A stretch of 57,082 nt of DNA from JBBTQX01 sp964366055 (GTDB lineage: Bacteria > Patescibacteriota > Minisyncoccia > UBA6257 > GWB1-50-10), in NCBI GenBank assembly GCA_964366055.1, contig CAYISE010000001.1, forward strand, positions 1 through 57,082. Direction: 5' to 3'. A program made the position numbers and the translations under genes. Each line of letters opens with the position of its first letter. Position 1 is the stretch's first letter. Below, one piece after another: positions 17,619 to 26,058 of this stretch. The notes beneath the pieces were generated by a model that ran no database searches, was not told the DNA's origin, and saw only the letters and a program-made list of their open reading frames with translations.

Positions 17619-18725
17619 TTATTCGGCCTCAAAAATAAACTCATCCGTTAAAAAATAATCGCGGCTCGGTATAAAAGCGCGCTTCTTTGAAAACAACCTC
17701 ACGCCGCATTTCACCGCCCTCATAATAACATAGGGGAGAAACACGGCTACTATAATTAATTTTTCCATCGGCGCGTAATCCTTGAAAAAGATATCAATGA
17801 CGTTAGTAAAATATCTTTTCCAGACAAAGAAACTCAACTTTTTTCTAAATAAATCCGATAAAGCGGACGCGAGTATGCTTAGCCCGAATGAAAAATGCAC
17901 ACCTCTTTGATATTTTTTTAAATTCTCCGAACCGGCATAAATGGCTTCGTACGCCCGACGGATAGCGAGAGAATAGCGGACGGGACCTTCCAAATCCTCG
18001 GTGAACCCGCCCTGCAATCCAACGTGATTCGCTCCATGGATTGTATTAACATACCCCGCTTCGCGTATGATAACGAAATATTCATAATGCATTAACACCC
18101 CCGGAAAGATCATGCCATCTATCGGCTCCGGTATGCCGCCTCGTTTGATTAAACTCGTAGGCCTTGCCAACTCCCTTCTCAAAGAATTGACATAATCCTC
18201 CTTTCGCATAAGAGAATGGAATCCCCCGGCGGCGATGCTGGGATGATTGTAGCAATGACGGAAAAACCAATCGGCTGAATATCGGCCGGGTTTTATCCGG
18301 GTTTCATACGTAAAAATCATTTTGCCGGCGTCCGCGATCCTAAATGTAACGTCTCTCGTGAAGATGGCGGCGGTATCGGGATTGGCAAGAAAATATTTCA
18401 CGGATTCCTCAATATAATTCCGGGAAAGCCAATCATCGCTGCCTAAGGCCTCTATAAGATAGCCGGCGCCGGACTCGGCGCATTTTAAATAATTATTGCC
18501 GCTGCCGATATTCGTTTCATTCCGAAAGTATTTGACCCGCGAATCGCGCTTGGCATACCGCGAGACCACTTCGCGCGTATTATCCGTGCTGGCATTATCA
18601 ACCACGATAATCTCAATATTGCGATAGGTTTGGTTCATGCCGCTTAGTATGGCGCGCTGAACCATGTCAACGCGGTTAAAAGTGGGTATGCAAATACTGA
18701 CTAAGGGATTTCTATCCATTGTCAA
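17619..18725 (-). CDS. Glycosyltransferase family 2
   Basis: 368 residues. GT-A N-terminus VSICIPTFNRVDMVQRAI, then VDNASTDNTREVV, and an acidic SDDW motif near 98 in place of DxD (EALGSDDWLSRNYI). SDD-type motifs are accepted in GT2 glycosyltransferases. A C-terminal hydrophobic segment near residues 318-335 (IIVAVFLPYVIMRAV) suggests membrane association. It lies in the middle of the eleven-gene operon and abuts both neighbours with no spacer. Confidence 0.83.
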   Translation of the reverse strand: MTMDRNPLVSICIPTFNRVDMVQRAILSGMNQTYRNIEIIVVDNASTDNTREVVSRYAKRDSRVKYFRNETNIGSGNNYLKCAESGAGYLIEALGSDDWLSRNYIEESVKYFLANPDTAAIFTRDVTFRIADAGKMIFTYETRIKPGRYSADWFFRHCYNHPSIAAGGFHSLMRKEDYVNSLRRELARPTSLIKRGGIPEPIDGMIFPGVLMHYEYFVIIREAGYVNTIHGANHVGLQGGFTEDLEGPVRYSLAIRRAYEAIYAGSENLKKYQRGVHFSFGLSILASALSDLFRKKLSFFVWKRYFTNVIDIFFKDYAPMEKLIIVAVFLPYVIMRAVKCGVRLFSKKRAFIPSRDYFLTDEFIFEAE

Positions 18726-19466
18726 TTATCTTATCCTCTTCAAAAACCCATCGGGGGCGACTGTTATAAGCAATTTATTTCCCATCTCTTCATCAACCGC
18801 AAAATTCTTATGCTCCCTAAGAAACTTTTTGACGGCTGTTAGTGGGCTATTACCCTTGTCCCAGGGCCGATTTTTATTGCTGCCTTTCGGCATATATTCT
18901 ACGAGGGTATCAAAAGCCACTATATAACTTCCTTTGGAAACCAATGGGGAGTAAAGTTCGAGCTCGCGCAAAACATGTGTACCAGAATGATTTGAATCCA
19001 AAAATATCAAGATTTTTTTCTTGCCTTTGGCGATTTTTTTTACCCGGCTGATGATTTCCGGTGCAACCGAAGAACCCTCAATCATCTTTATCCTTTCGAA
19101 CATCCGGTGCTTCTCTATTTCGCGCCGATTGTGTTTTCTAATATCTATATCAATTCCCAATACTTCTCCTTTACCGCCTATCAATTCCAAAATCGAAGCG
19201 GATAGGATTATGGAACCGCCATGGGCAATCCCAGTTTCAATCACCAGATCTGGCTTAACACTCCAAATTAGCTCCTGCATCGCCATGATATCCTGCGGAT
19301 ATTGAATTATCGGCCGGCCCAGCCAAGTGAAATTGTACATATATCGGCTGAGCGCGGCTTTAATCGAAAAATCCATAGCACTCGCCTTTAGTTTCTTGTT
19401 CTTTCCCTGCCGAACGATATTTTGTCTGACTTCCTCTTTAAATTGTTCTATAGGATTATTTTTCAT
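18726..19466 (-). CDS. CmcI-family protein (rhamnosyl O-methyltransferase / cephalosporin hydroxylase-like)
   Basis: 246 residues. WLGRPIIQYPQDIMAMQELI, then VIETGIAHGGSIILSASIL and GIDIDIRKHN are the hallmarks of the CmcI family, a SAM-dependent methyltransferase fold originally linked to cephamycin synthesis and later to rhamnose O-methylation in glycolipids. IFLDSNHSGTHVLREL carries the metal-binding Asp/His residues. It probably O-methylates a sugar. It overlaps the E1-beta stop by 4 nt (ATGA). Confidence 0.87.
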   Translation of the reverse strand: MKNNPIEQFKEEVRQNIVRQGKNKKLKASAMDFSIKAALSRYMYNFTWLGRPIIQYPQDIMAMQELIWSVKPDLVIETGIAHGGSIILSASILELIGGKGEVLGIDIDIRKHNRREIEKHRMFERIKMIEGSSVAPEIISRVKKIAKGKKKILIFLDSNHSGTHVLRELELYSPLVSKGSYIVAFDTLVEYMPKGSNKNRPWDKGNSPLTAVKKFLREHKNFAVDEEMGNKLLITVAPDGFLKRIR

Positions 19467-20416
19467 GACTTTAACCGATTGATGATTTCTTCTTCTTTTA
19501 TCTCAAAAACATCCGATGTCGGGTGAAGCCAGTCATCGCCCAATCGGCGCTTTATGACTACCTTTTTATCCAGCGGCATGCCGGCCAATTCGGCCAAAAG
19601 TGCGTCGGCGGCCACATGAGCGCTCTTACTGTCATCCATGACGACAATCTTCTTGGTTTTTTTAACACTTTCAATTATGGGCAACCAATCGGTCGCAAGC
19701 GCTGAATTAACGTTGAAATGCGCCGTATTTACCTTTCGCTCATTAAGCGTGGAATTTAGCTTATGAGCTTGAGGGAATGAAAAATTGAAAGAAACGAGCG
19801 TGGCACTATCCCCTTCCGAATATTGAAAGATCGCTCCGTCTCCGAATACCTTGATAGGTTTGCCCGGGTCAATAATCTCGGTCTTCCCGAGCCGCTGGCT
19901 TACTCCGATGATCCTGAAACCCGGCTGAACCAGATATTTATTGAAAATATATTCCGCATCTTCTTTATTCGTAACCGCAAACCCCGGAATTCTCGCGACC
20001 GAACAAAAATCGGCGAAATTATTCAGGGCGGACTGGGGACCCTCATAACCGCTATCCACGACTGTCGCCACTATCGTGAAAGAACCTTCCTTCGGCTGAT
20101 GCCCCATATTTCGGATTATATTGTAGGTATTCACCAACTGGTCTATGCCCAGAAGAAGAAAATCCATTTGTTTCATGAAGAAAACGCCGGAGGCGCCGTT
20201 CAACATCAGACCGAAACCGAAACCGACCAAACTATTCTCGGCATTCGTGGAATTAATGATCCGTCCACCCGACTGAACAGCAAGACCCTTCGTAAGTCCG
20301 CCAATGCAAGAGCCGGCGTTAATATTCTGCCCGAAGAGCACGGCATGCTTGGGTTTTAAAACCTCTTCTTTTATCAAGCTGTTGACGTGTTCAATATATT
20401 TCATTGCGAAGTTCAC
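19463..20416 (-). CDS. Thiamine diphosphate-dependent E1 component, beta subunit (transketolase pyrimidine-binding half)
   Basis: 317 residues. The pyrimidine-binding domain has STNAENSLVGFGFGLMLNG with the Glu expected to activate ThDP, then MKQMDFLLLGIDQLVN, the equivalent of the QFxDF...DQIVN motif of 2-oxoacid dehydrogenase E1-beta. A C-terminal transketolase-like domain follows (SATLVSFNFS; KKIVVMDDSK). The ATG at 20416 lies inside the alpha gene; a second ATG at 20404 is also possible, with a 26 or 14 nt overlap. No E2 lipoyl acyltransferase or E3 gene is in the window. See the alpha subunit for a pathway proposal. Confidence 0.87.
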   Translation of the reverse strand: MNFAMKYIEHVNSLIKEEVLKPKHAVLFGQNINAGSCIGGLTKGLAVQSGGRIINSTNAENSLVGFGFGLMLNGASGVFFMKQMDFLLLGIDQLVNTYNIIRNMGHQPKEGSFTIVATVVDSGYEGPQSALNNFADFCSVARIPGFAVTNKEDAEYIFNKYLVQPGFRIIGVSQRLGKTEIIDPGKPIKVFGDGAIFQYSEGDSATLVSFNFSFPQAHKLNSTLNERKVNTAHFNVNSALATDWLPIIESVKKTKKIVVMDDSKSAHVAADALLAELAGMPLDKKVVIKRRLGDDWLHPTSDVFEIKEEEIINRLKS

Positions 20417-21299
20417 TCATTACCGTTTGGGACAATTTTCCAAATTCATCCGAACCGATCTCCTGTTTTATCACGAAGACCGGATCGTCTTCGTTCTCCC
20501 TGAGGATCACCTTCGCCATATCCACAGTCGGGGCCGGGCCAGCGTGATAATTGATGTATCTTCCGTCGTCGGCTCTCCTATCGCCGAGGGTTTTCACGGT
20601 TATTTCAACACAAGCCGGATCGTCGCTTCTTAACGCTTCTCCCTTTATCCCTTTCAGCATTTCTATGTATTTATGGCAATGATTTCCATCAAGCTTGAAA
20701 TAGGAAATATTGACCGAGCCGGCCATCTGTTTCAGATCTATATTACATCTCCTTTCCGAAATGCTCGTGCCCAAAGACCACTCGTTATTTTCTATCATGA
20801 AGACCAGTCTTAATCCCAATGTCTTCGCCAAAACAAGGCTTTCATAGAAGCTCCCTTCTTCCATTGAGCCATCACCGCCAAAAACGAAAACCACGCCTTT
20901 TTTTTCTTTCATCTTCTCGGCCATAGCAATGCCGGATGCGACGGGAAAATTATTTCCCAAAATGCTGGAGCTATAGATGACGTGGCGCGCCGGATCAATG
21001 AGATTCATTGAACCCAATCTCCCGCCGGCAAGACCGGTGGATCTCAAAAGATACTCGTCCAGAATCGGTCGCAATTTTCCGAGCTGGGCGAGATTATAGG
21101 CCATATTCCGGTGCGACAATATCAGCTTATCTTCGCCAGCAAGAATATGATTCATCGCCGCGGCAATCGCTTCATGGCCAAGAGCCAAATGAACCGGGAT
21201 CTTGAACTTCCCGGCCTTATACTCCTCGTTTATGAGGAGTTGGCTTATCCTAAGCCGTAGGATTTCCTCCGCTATTTTCGTGTCTTTTAGATCGGCCAT
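20391..21299 (-). CDS. Thiamine diphosphate-dependent E1 component, alpha subunit
   Basis: 302 residues, slightly short for the family. The ThDP-binding motif is clear: GDG at 142-144 (VFGGDGSMEEGSF) and NN at 171-172 (VFMIENNEWSLG). HLALGHEAIAAAMNHIL and LILSHRNMAYNLAQLG match the E1-alpha N-terminal region. It is the first gene of an eleven-gene sugar operon rather than part of a pyruvate dehydrogenase cluster. In avilamycin-type antibiotic clusters an E1 alpha/beta pair is proposed to add a two-carbon branch from pyruvate to a keto-sugar; a similar role here is inferred, not shown. Confidence 0.88.
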   Translation of the reverse strand: MADLKDTKIAEEILRLRISQLLINEEYKAGKFKIPVHLALGHEAIAAAMNHILAGEDKLILSHRNMAYNLAQLGKLRPILDEYLLRSTGLAGGRLGSMNLIDPARHVIYSSSILGNNFPVASGIAMAEKMKEKKGVVFVFGGDGSMEEGSFYESLVLAKTLGLRLVFMIENNEWSLGTSISERRCNIDLKQMAGSVNISYFKLDGNHCHKYIEMLKGIKGEALRSDDPACVEITVKTLGDRRADDGRYINYHAGPAPTVDMAKVILRENEDDPVFVIKQEIGSDEFGKLSQTVMSELRNEIY

Positions 21300-21362
21300 T
21301 TACCAACTCATCTTCTCATAAAAAACTAGTGTCCGCAACGCTAGCGTGCTAGTATTTTAAAA

Positions 21363-21839
21363 ATGGAAATACCTCAATTATCCAAGAAAGAAATAGATGA
21401 GTGTTTGCTACGAGCCGAAGATTCAGGAAGGCGCCGCTACGCAAAAATCTTGCATAAGCCCGGCGATGAATTGAATCGGGCCTTCAATTTTATGCTACCG
21501 GATTCGTATATGCGTCCCCACTATCATCCAAGCGAGGAGAAAATAGAAAACATAAAAATCGTAGATGGAAAAATAGCGGTGGTTTTTTTTGACGACAAGG
21601 GAAGCGTGAAGGAAACGTTTATCTTGGAGTTGGACGGAAAAATGGAGATTGATGTGCCCGCTTTCGTCTGGCACACCTACGTCATTCTCTCCGATTACGC
21701 CATCACCTACGAGACGATGATGGGCGTCTATGACCCAAAAACCTATAAAAATTTCGCGGAGCAATGGGCGCCCGCCGAAAACACACCCGAAAGCGTCAGA
21801 TATTTGGAACTTCTGAAGGAAAGGACGGCCGCTCTTTGA
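21363..21839 (+). CDS. WbuC-family cupin-fold metalloprotein
   Basis: 158 residues. The cupin core has the metal motif PHYHPSEEK (His at 55 and 57) and a second part at FVWHTYVILS. The tail GVYDPKTYKNFAEQWAPAE matches the WAPxE ending of WbuC proteins, which occur in O-antigen clusters with unknown function. It is divergent from the E1-alpha gene with a 63-nt spacer. Its 3' end overlaps the convergent epimerase by 44 nt. A TAGTAT box 7 nt before the ATG is a weak promoter candidate. Confidence 0.8.
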   Translation: MEIPQLSKKEIDECLLRAEDSGRRRYAKILHKPGDELNRAFNFMLPDSYMRPHYHPSEEKIENIKIVDGKIAVVFFDDKGSVKETFILELDGKMEIDVPAFVWHTYVILSDYAITYETMMGVYDPKTYKNFAEQWAPAENTPESVRYLELLKERTAAL

Positions 21840-22902
21840 GCCAGCGCAAATCGTCGGAAAGATATTGGTTTTCGTGAAGATACTCAAGTTGTTGAAGACG
21901 ATAAAAACCTTTATTTTTGAACATCTCCCGATTCATTGAGATTCTTTGGAAAAGCGCCACCATCTCCTTCATGCCCCGTTCAACACTCCATTCGCATTTG
22001 AAACCGGGGAATACTTCTTTTATCTTCGCGAACGAAACCTTGTAGGTGCGCGTATCCACGCCCCCTTTTACTTTGCGGTCGCGAATAAGGCCTTCTTTGT
22101 CCAAATCCGGATTCTCGTTCAAGAATTTAACTTCGCATCCAGGCACCGCTCCCGCTGCGATCTTCGCAAGTTGGATCACTTGGAGATTATTGGCTTCGTC
22201 TCCCACATTCAATACCAACAACTCACCGCCATTATAATCCAGCTCAATGGCGCGCCGGATGGCTTCGCAAAAATCCAAAATGTGCACATTCGGCCGCCAC
22301 GGCGTTCCATCCGAATTCAAAACGATGGCCTTGTCCGTGAAGGCCATCCCCGCGAACATATTGACCACCACATCAAATCGCAGGCGGGGCGACGAACCGA
22401 AAGCCGTCGCGAAGCGCAGGGCAATCGGCGAGAAATCCTTATCGCTTATGGAACGCAAATCTTCTTCTACCTGAATCTTATTTAACGAATAGCCCGTTTG
22501 GGGATGAGTGGGCGATTCTTCGGTCAAAAAATCATCGCCGCCTATTCCGTAAACGGAACAGCTGGAGGCGAAGATGAATTTTATCCCCTTCTTTTTGCAA
22601 ATCTTCGCGATAGCCAAGCTGTAGGCCCGAGTCGGGTCATAGACGCGCGCCGCATCCAGTTTCCCGACGGGGTCGTTGGAGATTCCCGCCAGATGCACCA
22701 CGGCGTCAAAGCCGTTCAAATCCTTTTCTTCAATATCCCGGACATCTTTCAGAATCGTCTCCGTCTCAATCGGTTTATAGAGAAGGCAGTCGCGGAAAAA
22801 TCCGGTGTCGTAGCCAACGCATTTATTGCCCCGGCTCTCAAGATAAGGAGTCAGAACGCTTCCGATATAACCCAGAGAACCTGTCACCAAAACTTTTTTC
22901 AT
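21796..22902 (-). CDS. NAD-dependent sugar epimerase/dehydratase (extended SDR)
   Basis: 368 residues. The Rossmann motif is GSLGYIGSVL, and catalytic residues are in SSCSVYG and YSLNK. The C-terminal 40 residues (QRISMNREMFKNKGFYRL, then YLHENQYLSDD) extend beyond a normal epimerase and overlap the convergent cupin gene. It belongs to a three-gene minus unit with 22899-23750 and 23747-25267, joined by 4-nt ATGA overlaps. Substrate is unknown. Confidence 0.84.
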   Translation of the reverse strand: MKKVLVTGSLGYIGSVLTPYLESRGNKCVGYDTGFFRDCLLYKPIETETILKDVRDIEEKDLNGFDAVVHLAGISNDPVGKLDAARVYDPTRAYSLAIAKICKKKGIKFIFASSCSVYGIGGDDFLTEESPTHPQTGYSLNKIQVEEDLRSISDKDFSPIALRFATAFGSSPRLRFDVVVNMFAGMAFTDKAIVLNSDGTPWRPNVHILDFCEAIRRAIELDYNGGELLVLNVGDEANNLQVIQLAKIAAGAVPGCEVKFLNENPDLDKEGLIRDRKVKGGVDTRTYKVSFAKIKEVFPGFKCEWSVERGMKEMVALFQRISMNREMFKNKGFYRLQQLEYLHENQYLSDDLRWLKERPSFPSEVPNI

Positions 22903-23750
22903 ATCTTTTTGAAATATTCTACCGTTTTTCTAACGCCTTCTTTTATGCTTGTCCGCGGCTTCCAGCCGATTTCCTTTTTTATTTTTGAAATATTGGCATA
23001 GAACCCCCGCGGACGCGCTCTTTTGAGGCACCACTTCGGCGCCGGCAAATTGAAACTCTTATAAACCTCTTTCGCCACCTCCGCCACGCTCGTGAGACGA
23101 CCCGAGCCAATATTGTAGATTACGCTCGGCTTTTTGCTTTTTTCAAGAATTTTTATAAGAGCGTCGGTAACATCATCAATATAAACGAAATCGTTGGCGC
23201 CGGATTTATTCTTCACTTCCGGCATGACTCCGTTTTTAAAACTCCGGACGAGATGCGCGATAAGAGTCCGGGGCTTCTGACCCGGACCGTAGGCAAAGAA
23301 CAATCTGACCCACAAGAATTGCATTTTGCTTTGAAGAGCGATTTGTTCCCCCATGGCCTGAATGGTTCTCTTCGCGATGACGAAATCCGGAACGTGAGCC
23401 GGCAATAAAAGAGGAGCCGATTCCTTCAGGGCGCCTTCTCCGTCGCCGTACTCCCAGCAACTCCCGACCGAAAGGAATTTTTTGCACCCGAGCTCGGCGG
23501 CCGCGGAAATGATGTTCAAACTGTTCGTCATATTTCTCAAACTCACAGCGGCCGTGAAATCGTATTGCTCAAGCCCCTCCCAAGCCAAGTGAATCACGGC
23601 ATCCGGCCGGAATTTTTTGAGCTCTTTCTTCCAGACATCAATGTCTTTTAAATCCCCCTTCAGAAAAAGCAGTTTGTGCTTGCGCGCGATAAGCTTCGGC
23701 GCCAAATGCGAACCGATGAAACCGCTTCCGCCGGTAATAAAAATTCTCAT
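22899..23750 (-). CDS. NAD-dependent epimerase/reductase-like SDR with altered active site
   Basis: 283 residues. The coenzyme motif GGSGFIGSHL is at the N-terminus, and GSCWEYGDGEG and VIYNIGSGRLTSVAEVA are typical SDR family positions. Where YxxxK is expected the protein reads FVIAKR, so the catalytic Tyr appears replaced by Phe. It may be a reductase with displaced catalysis or have lost activity. ATGA overlaps on both sides couple it to its neighbours. Confidence 0.8.
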   Translation of the reverse strand: MRIFITGGSGFIGSHLAPKLIARKHKLLFLKGDLKDIDVWKKELKKFRPDAVIHLAWEGLEQYDFTAAVSLRNMTNSLNIISAAAELGCKKFLSVGSCWEYGDGEGALKESAPLLLPAHVPDFVIAKRTIQAMGEQIALQSKMQFLWVRLFFAYGPGQKPRTLIAHLVRSFKNGVMPEVKNKSGANDFVYIDDVTDALIKILEKSKKPSVIYNIGSGRLTSVAEVAKEVYKSFNLPAPKWCLKRARPRGFYANISKIKKEIGWKPRTSIKEGVRKTVEYFKKI

Positions 23751-25267
23751 TGTTCAGAGGAACAATCGTACACGCCGAAAGCGTAGCCGGGCGTGGTATT
23801 AGCGAGAGGAATGCCGAAAATAACGGGTTTCTTGCGGATGAAAAAGTCCTTCACAGCGCGGCAGTAAAACAGTTCAGCCGGTAATTCAGTCCAGCCGTTT
23901 ACTCCCTCCCTCATAATAATGGTGGTGGTCGGATATTTAACGTCTTCGTAATCGCCATAGAGATACATCCGGCCATAATTCTCGGAAATAGGCCAAATAG
24001 TTCCGTCAACGCCGATCCGTTGGTTCGGGTCTAAAGGCAACTGTTGAAAGGCGGCCCGAGCGCGCTCCAAAGACATACCCGATTTAATGAAGAACGGGAA
24101 CAACGCCAACCGATAGAAAAAAACCAGGGAACTCAAAACTATCGCCAGGAGGGCGACATATTTTAATACTTTTGAACGCGCCAGAAACGCGGGGTAATAA
24201 GCGATAATCAAAATCCACAGCGGCGTCAGCGCGAAGACATAAGAAAGGTTCTGCTTGTACACGAGCAATAGAAAGAGGAGACCGGCCGTGAGAAGGCCGA
24301 ATAAATAAAAAAGAAGGGGCGCCGCGATTCTATTTTTAAAACGCCGATAAAATAATAATGAACATGCGAGAGAGAATGTAATAATCAATCCCTGAAAAGC
24401 AGCGCTCCCGGAAACGGTGAGATTGGAGATAATTTTGATAAGAAAGTCCTTAGTGATTGAAAACGGCTGGATAATGACCGGCGGTTGGCCGCTCGCCAGA
24501 TACCCCGCCGGACTCAAACCGGAATTGAGACGAGAGAACTGATGGAATACGCCCTGCGCGGTCGGCAAGAAACCATAACCGAAAATCTGCGTAATCAGAA
24601 AGAAAACAACGAGCGAAACGGCGAGGGCGAGAAACGTCAGGCCGAGGGCTTTTTTCATCGGATGATAGAAGGCGAAAAAGACGCCGATGAGAGGCGCGAA
24701 AAGAATAGCCGGCCCGGGATGAGTGGCGAGGTTTAAGCCAAGAACCGCGCCCAAAAGAAGCCACAACCAATTTTTATGGGGATAGAGCAATCCAAAAAGC
24801 GCTAATGTCATTAATAATCTGGCAAGCGTTTCGGGCCGGCCGGGATAGAAAATGGTGATGGCGGCGAGAGAAAATAAAGAAAACGCGTAAATAACGATAC
24901 GGTGCCAGCCGGCTTGTTCCCAATCGGGAATCAGCAACTTCTTATAAGCGAAGGCGGCCAAAAGAATGGTGGCGGCATAAAGTGTGAAGAGCGCCAGATG
25001 CGCGCCCTGCGGAGTCCCGGCGGGCATGAGCCAACTAAGGACGAGGGGAAACAACGGCGGAAATACCAAAAATTTACCGGCGCCGGACGGGTCTCCGGCG
25101 AGAAACATCGGGGAGAGCTGATTTATAAGCCCGTGGCCCAACTTGTGATTTATCGCGGTGGCGGCATAATATATGGAATCACCGCTCATAACCGGATAAG
25201 CGCGCAGGGCAAAAATAAAGAGAATGACAATTATAAAAAGTGGGACGAGGTAGACCGCCATCCGCAT
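23747..25267 (-). CDS. Polytopic membrane glycosyltransferase (GT-C, ArnT/PMT-like)
   Basis: 506 residues with about 10-12 membrane helices. YPVMSGDSIYYAATAINH carries the candidate catalytic acidic residue after helix 1, followed by KFLVFPPLFPLVLSWL. The soluble C-terminus ends IFGIPLANTTPGYAFGVYDC, nearly parallel to the protein at 16119-17618, so the two are paralogues. The start could be 25267 or the third codon (ATGGCG at 25261). TACTAT 6 nt before the first ATG is a possible -10. It should add a sugar from a lipid-phosphate donor on the outer face of the membrane. Confidence 0.75.
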   Translation of the reverse strand: MRMAVYLVPLFIIVILFIFALRAYPVMSGDSIYYAATAINHKLGHGLINQLSPMFLAGDPSGAGKFLVFPPLFPLVLSWLMPAGTPQGAHLALFTLYAATILLAAFAYKKLLIPDWEQAGWHRIVIYAFSLFSLAAITIFYPGRPETLARLLMTLALFGLLYPHKNWLWLLLGAVLGLNLATHPGPAILFAPLIGVFFAFYHPMKKALGLTFLALAVSLVVFFLITQIFGYGFLPTAQGVFHQFSRLNSGLSPAGYLASGQPPVIIQPFSITKDFLIKIISNLTVSGSAAFQGLIITFSLACSLLFYRRFKNRIAAPLLFYLFGLLTAGLLFLLLVYKQNLSYVFALTPLWILIIAYYPAFLARSKVLKYVALLAIVLSSLVFFYRLALFPFFIKSGMSLERARAAFQQLPLDPNQRIGVDGTIWPISENYGRMYLYGDYEDVKYPTTTIIMREGVNGWTELPAELFYCRAVKDFFIRKKPVIFGIPLANTTPGYAFGVYDCSSEQ

Positions 25268-25305
25268 GTGTTTATAGTAACACCCGGTTAAGAAAATTGA
25301 AATTT

Positions 25306-26043
25306 ATGATTAACGAAAAAAAAATTGTGATTGTGATACCCGCTTACAACGCGGCAAAAAAAATAACGACTGTGTTTGAACGCATCCCTAAAGAAATTTG
25401 GGATAAAAATTCTGCCGTCATTATCGTGAACGACGGCAGTACGGACGAAACAGGCGAAAAGATTAAAGAAATTCAAAAGCGCTGGAATACTCGAATTATC
25501 CCGATTATCAAACCGAAAAATGAGGGATATGCCCGCGCTCAAAAAACCGGTTTTGCCATGGCTCTGAACATGAATGCCGATATTGTTCCGCTCTTGCATT
25601 CGGACGGCCAGTACGCGCCAGAGATACTACCGGAGCTTCTTAAACCCCTTGAAAACGGCGATGTCGACATCGTCCAGGGATCGCGCATGATTGACAAACG
25701 CGCCGCGCTTCGCGGAGGAATGCCTTTCTACAAGTTCATCGCGAATATTTCTTTAAGCGCTCTTGAGAATCTGGTTTACGGCCTTCATTTCGCCGAATAT
25801 CACTCGGGCTACATGCTTTACTCCCGAAAAGCGCTTGAAACCGTTCCCTTTGAAAAACTCTCGGATACGTTTCACTTTGACGGCGAGATGCTTTTGGTGG
25901 GGGCAAAGAAAGGTTTGCGGGTAAAGGAAATTCCAATTTCCACGACATATGCCGATGAAGTGAGCCATCTTAAGCCGATTCAATATGGATTTCACGTTCT
26001 TGGTATCATGATAAAATACTTGCTTGGAAAATATAATTTTTAA
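25306..26043 (+). CDS. Glycosyltransferase family 2 (dolichyl-phosphate-mannose synthase-like)
   Basis: 245 residues from ATG 25306 (MINEKKIVIVIPAYNAAKK). The longer frame from 25240 would overlap the divergent gene and lacks family similarity. VNDGSTDETGEKI and LLHSDGQYAPEILPEL (DxQ form of the GT2 acidic motif) match the DPM1/DPG-synthase group, which makes polyprenyl-phosphate sugars. QGSRMIDKRAALRGGMP is the acceptor-loop region. Such an enzyme would supply donor to the two GT-C proteins, one of which is divergently transcribed 38 nt away. Confidence 0.86.
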   Translation: MINEKKIVIVIPAYNAAKKITTVFERIPKEIWDKNSAVIIVNDGSTDETGEKIKEIQKRWNTRIIPIIKPKNEGYARAQKTGFAMALNMNADIVPLLHSDGQYAPEILPELLKPLENGDVDIVQGSRMIDKRAALRGGMPFYKFIANISLSALENLVYGLHFAEYHSGYMLYSRKALETVPFEKLSDTFHFDGEMLLVGAKKGLRVKEIPISTTYADEVSHLKPIQYGFHVLGIMIKYLLGKYNF

Positions 26044-26058
26044 TATATTCTATAAACC

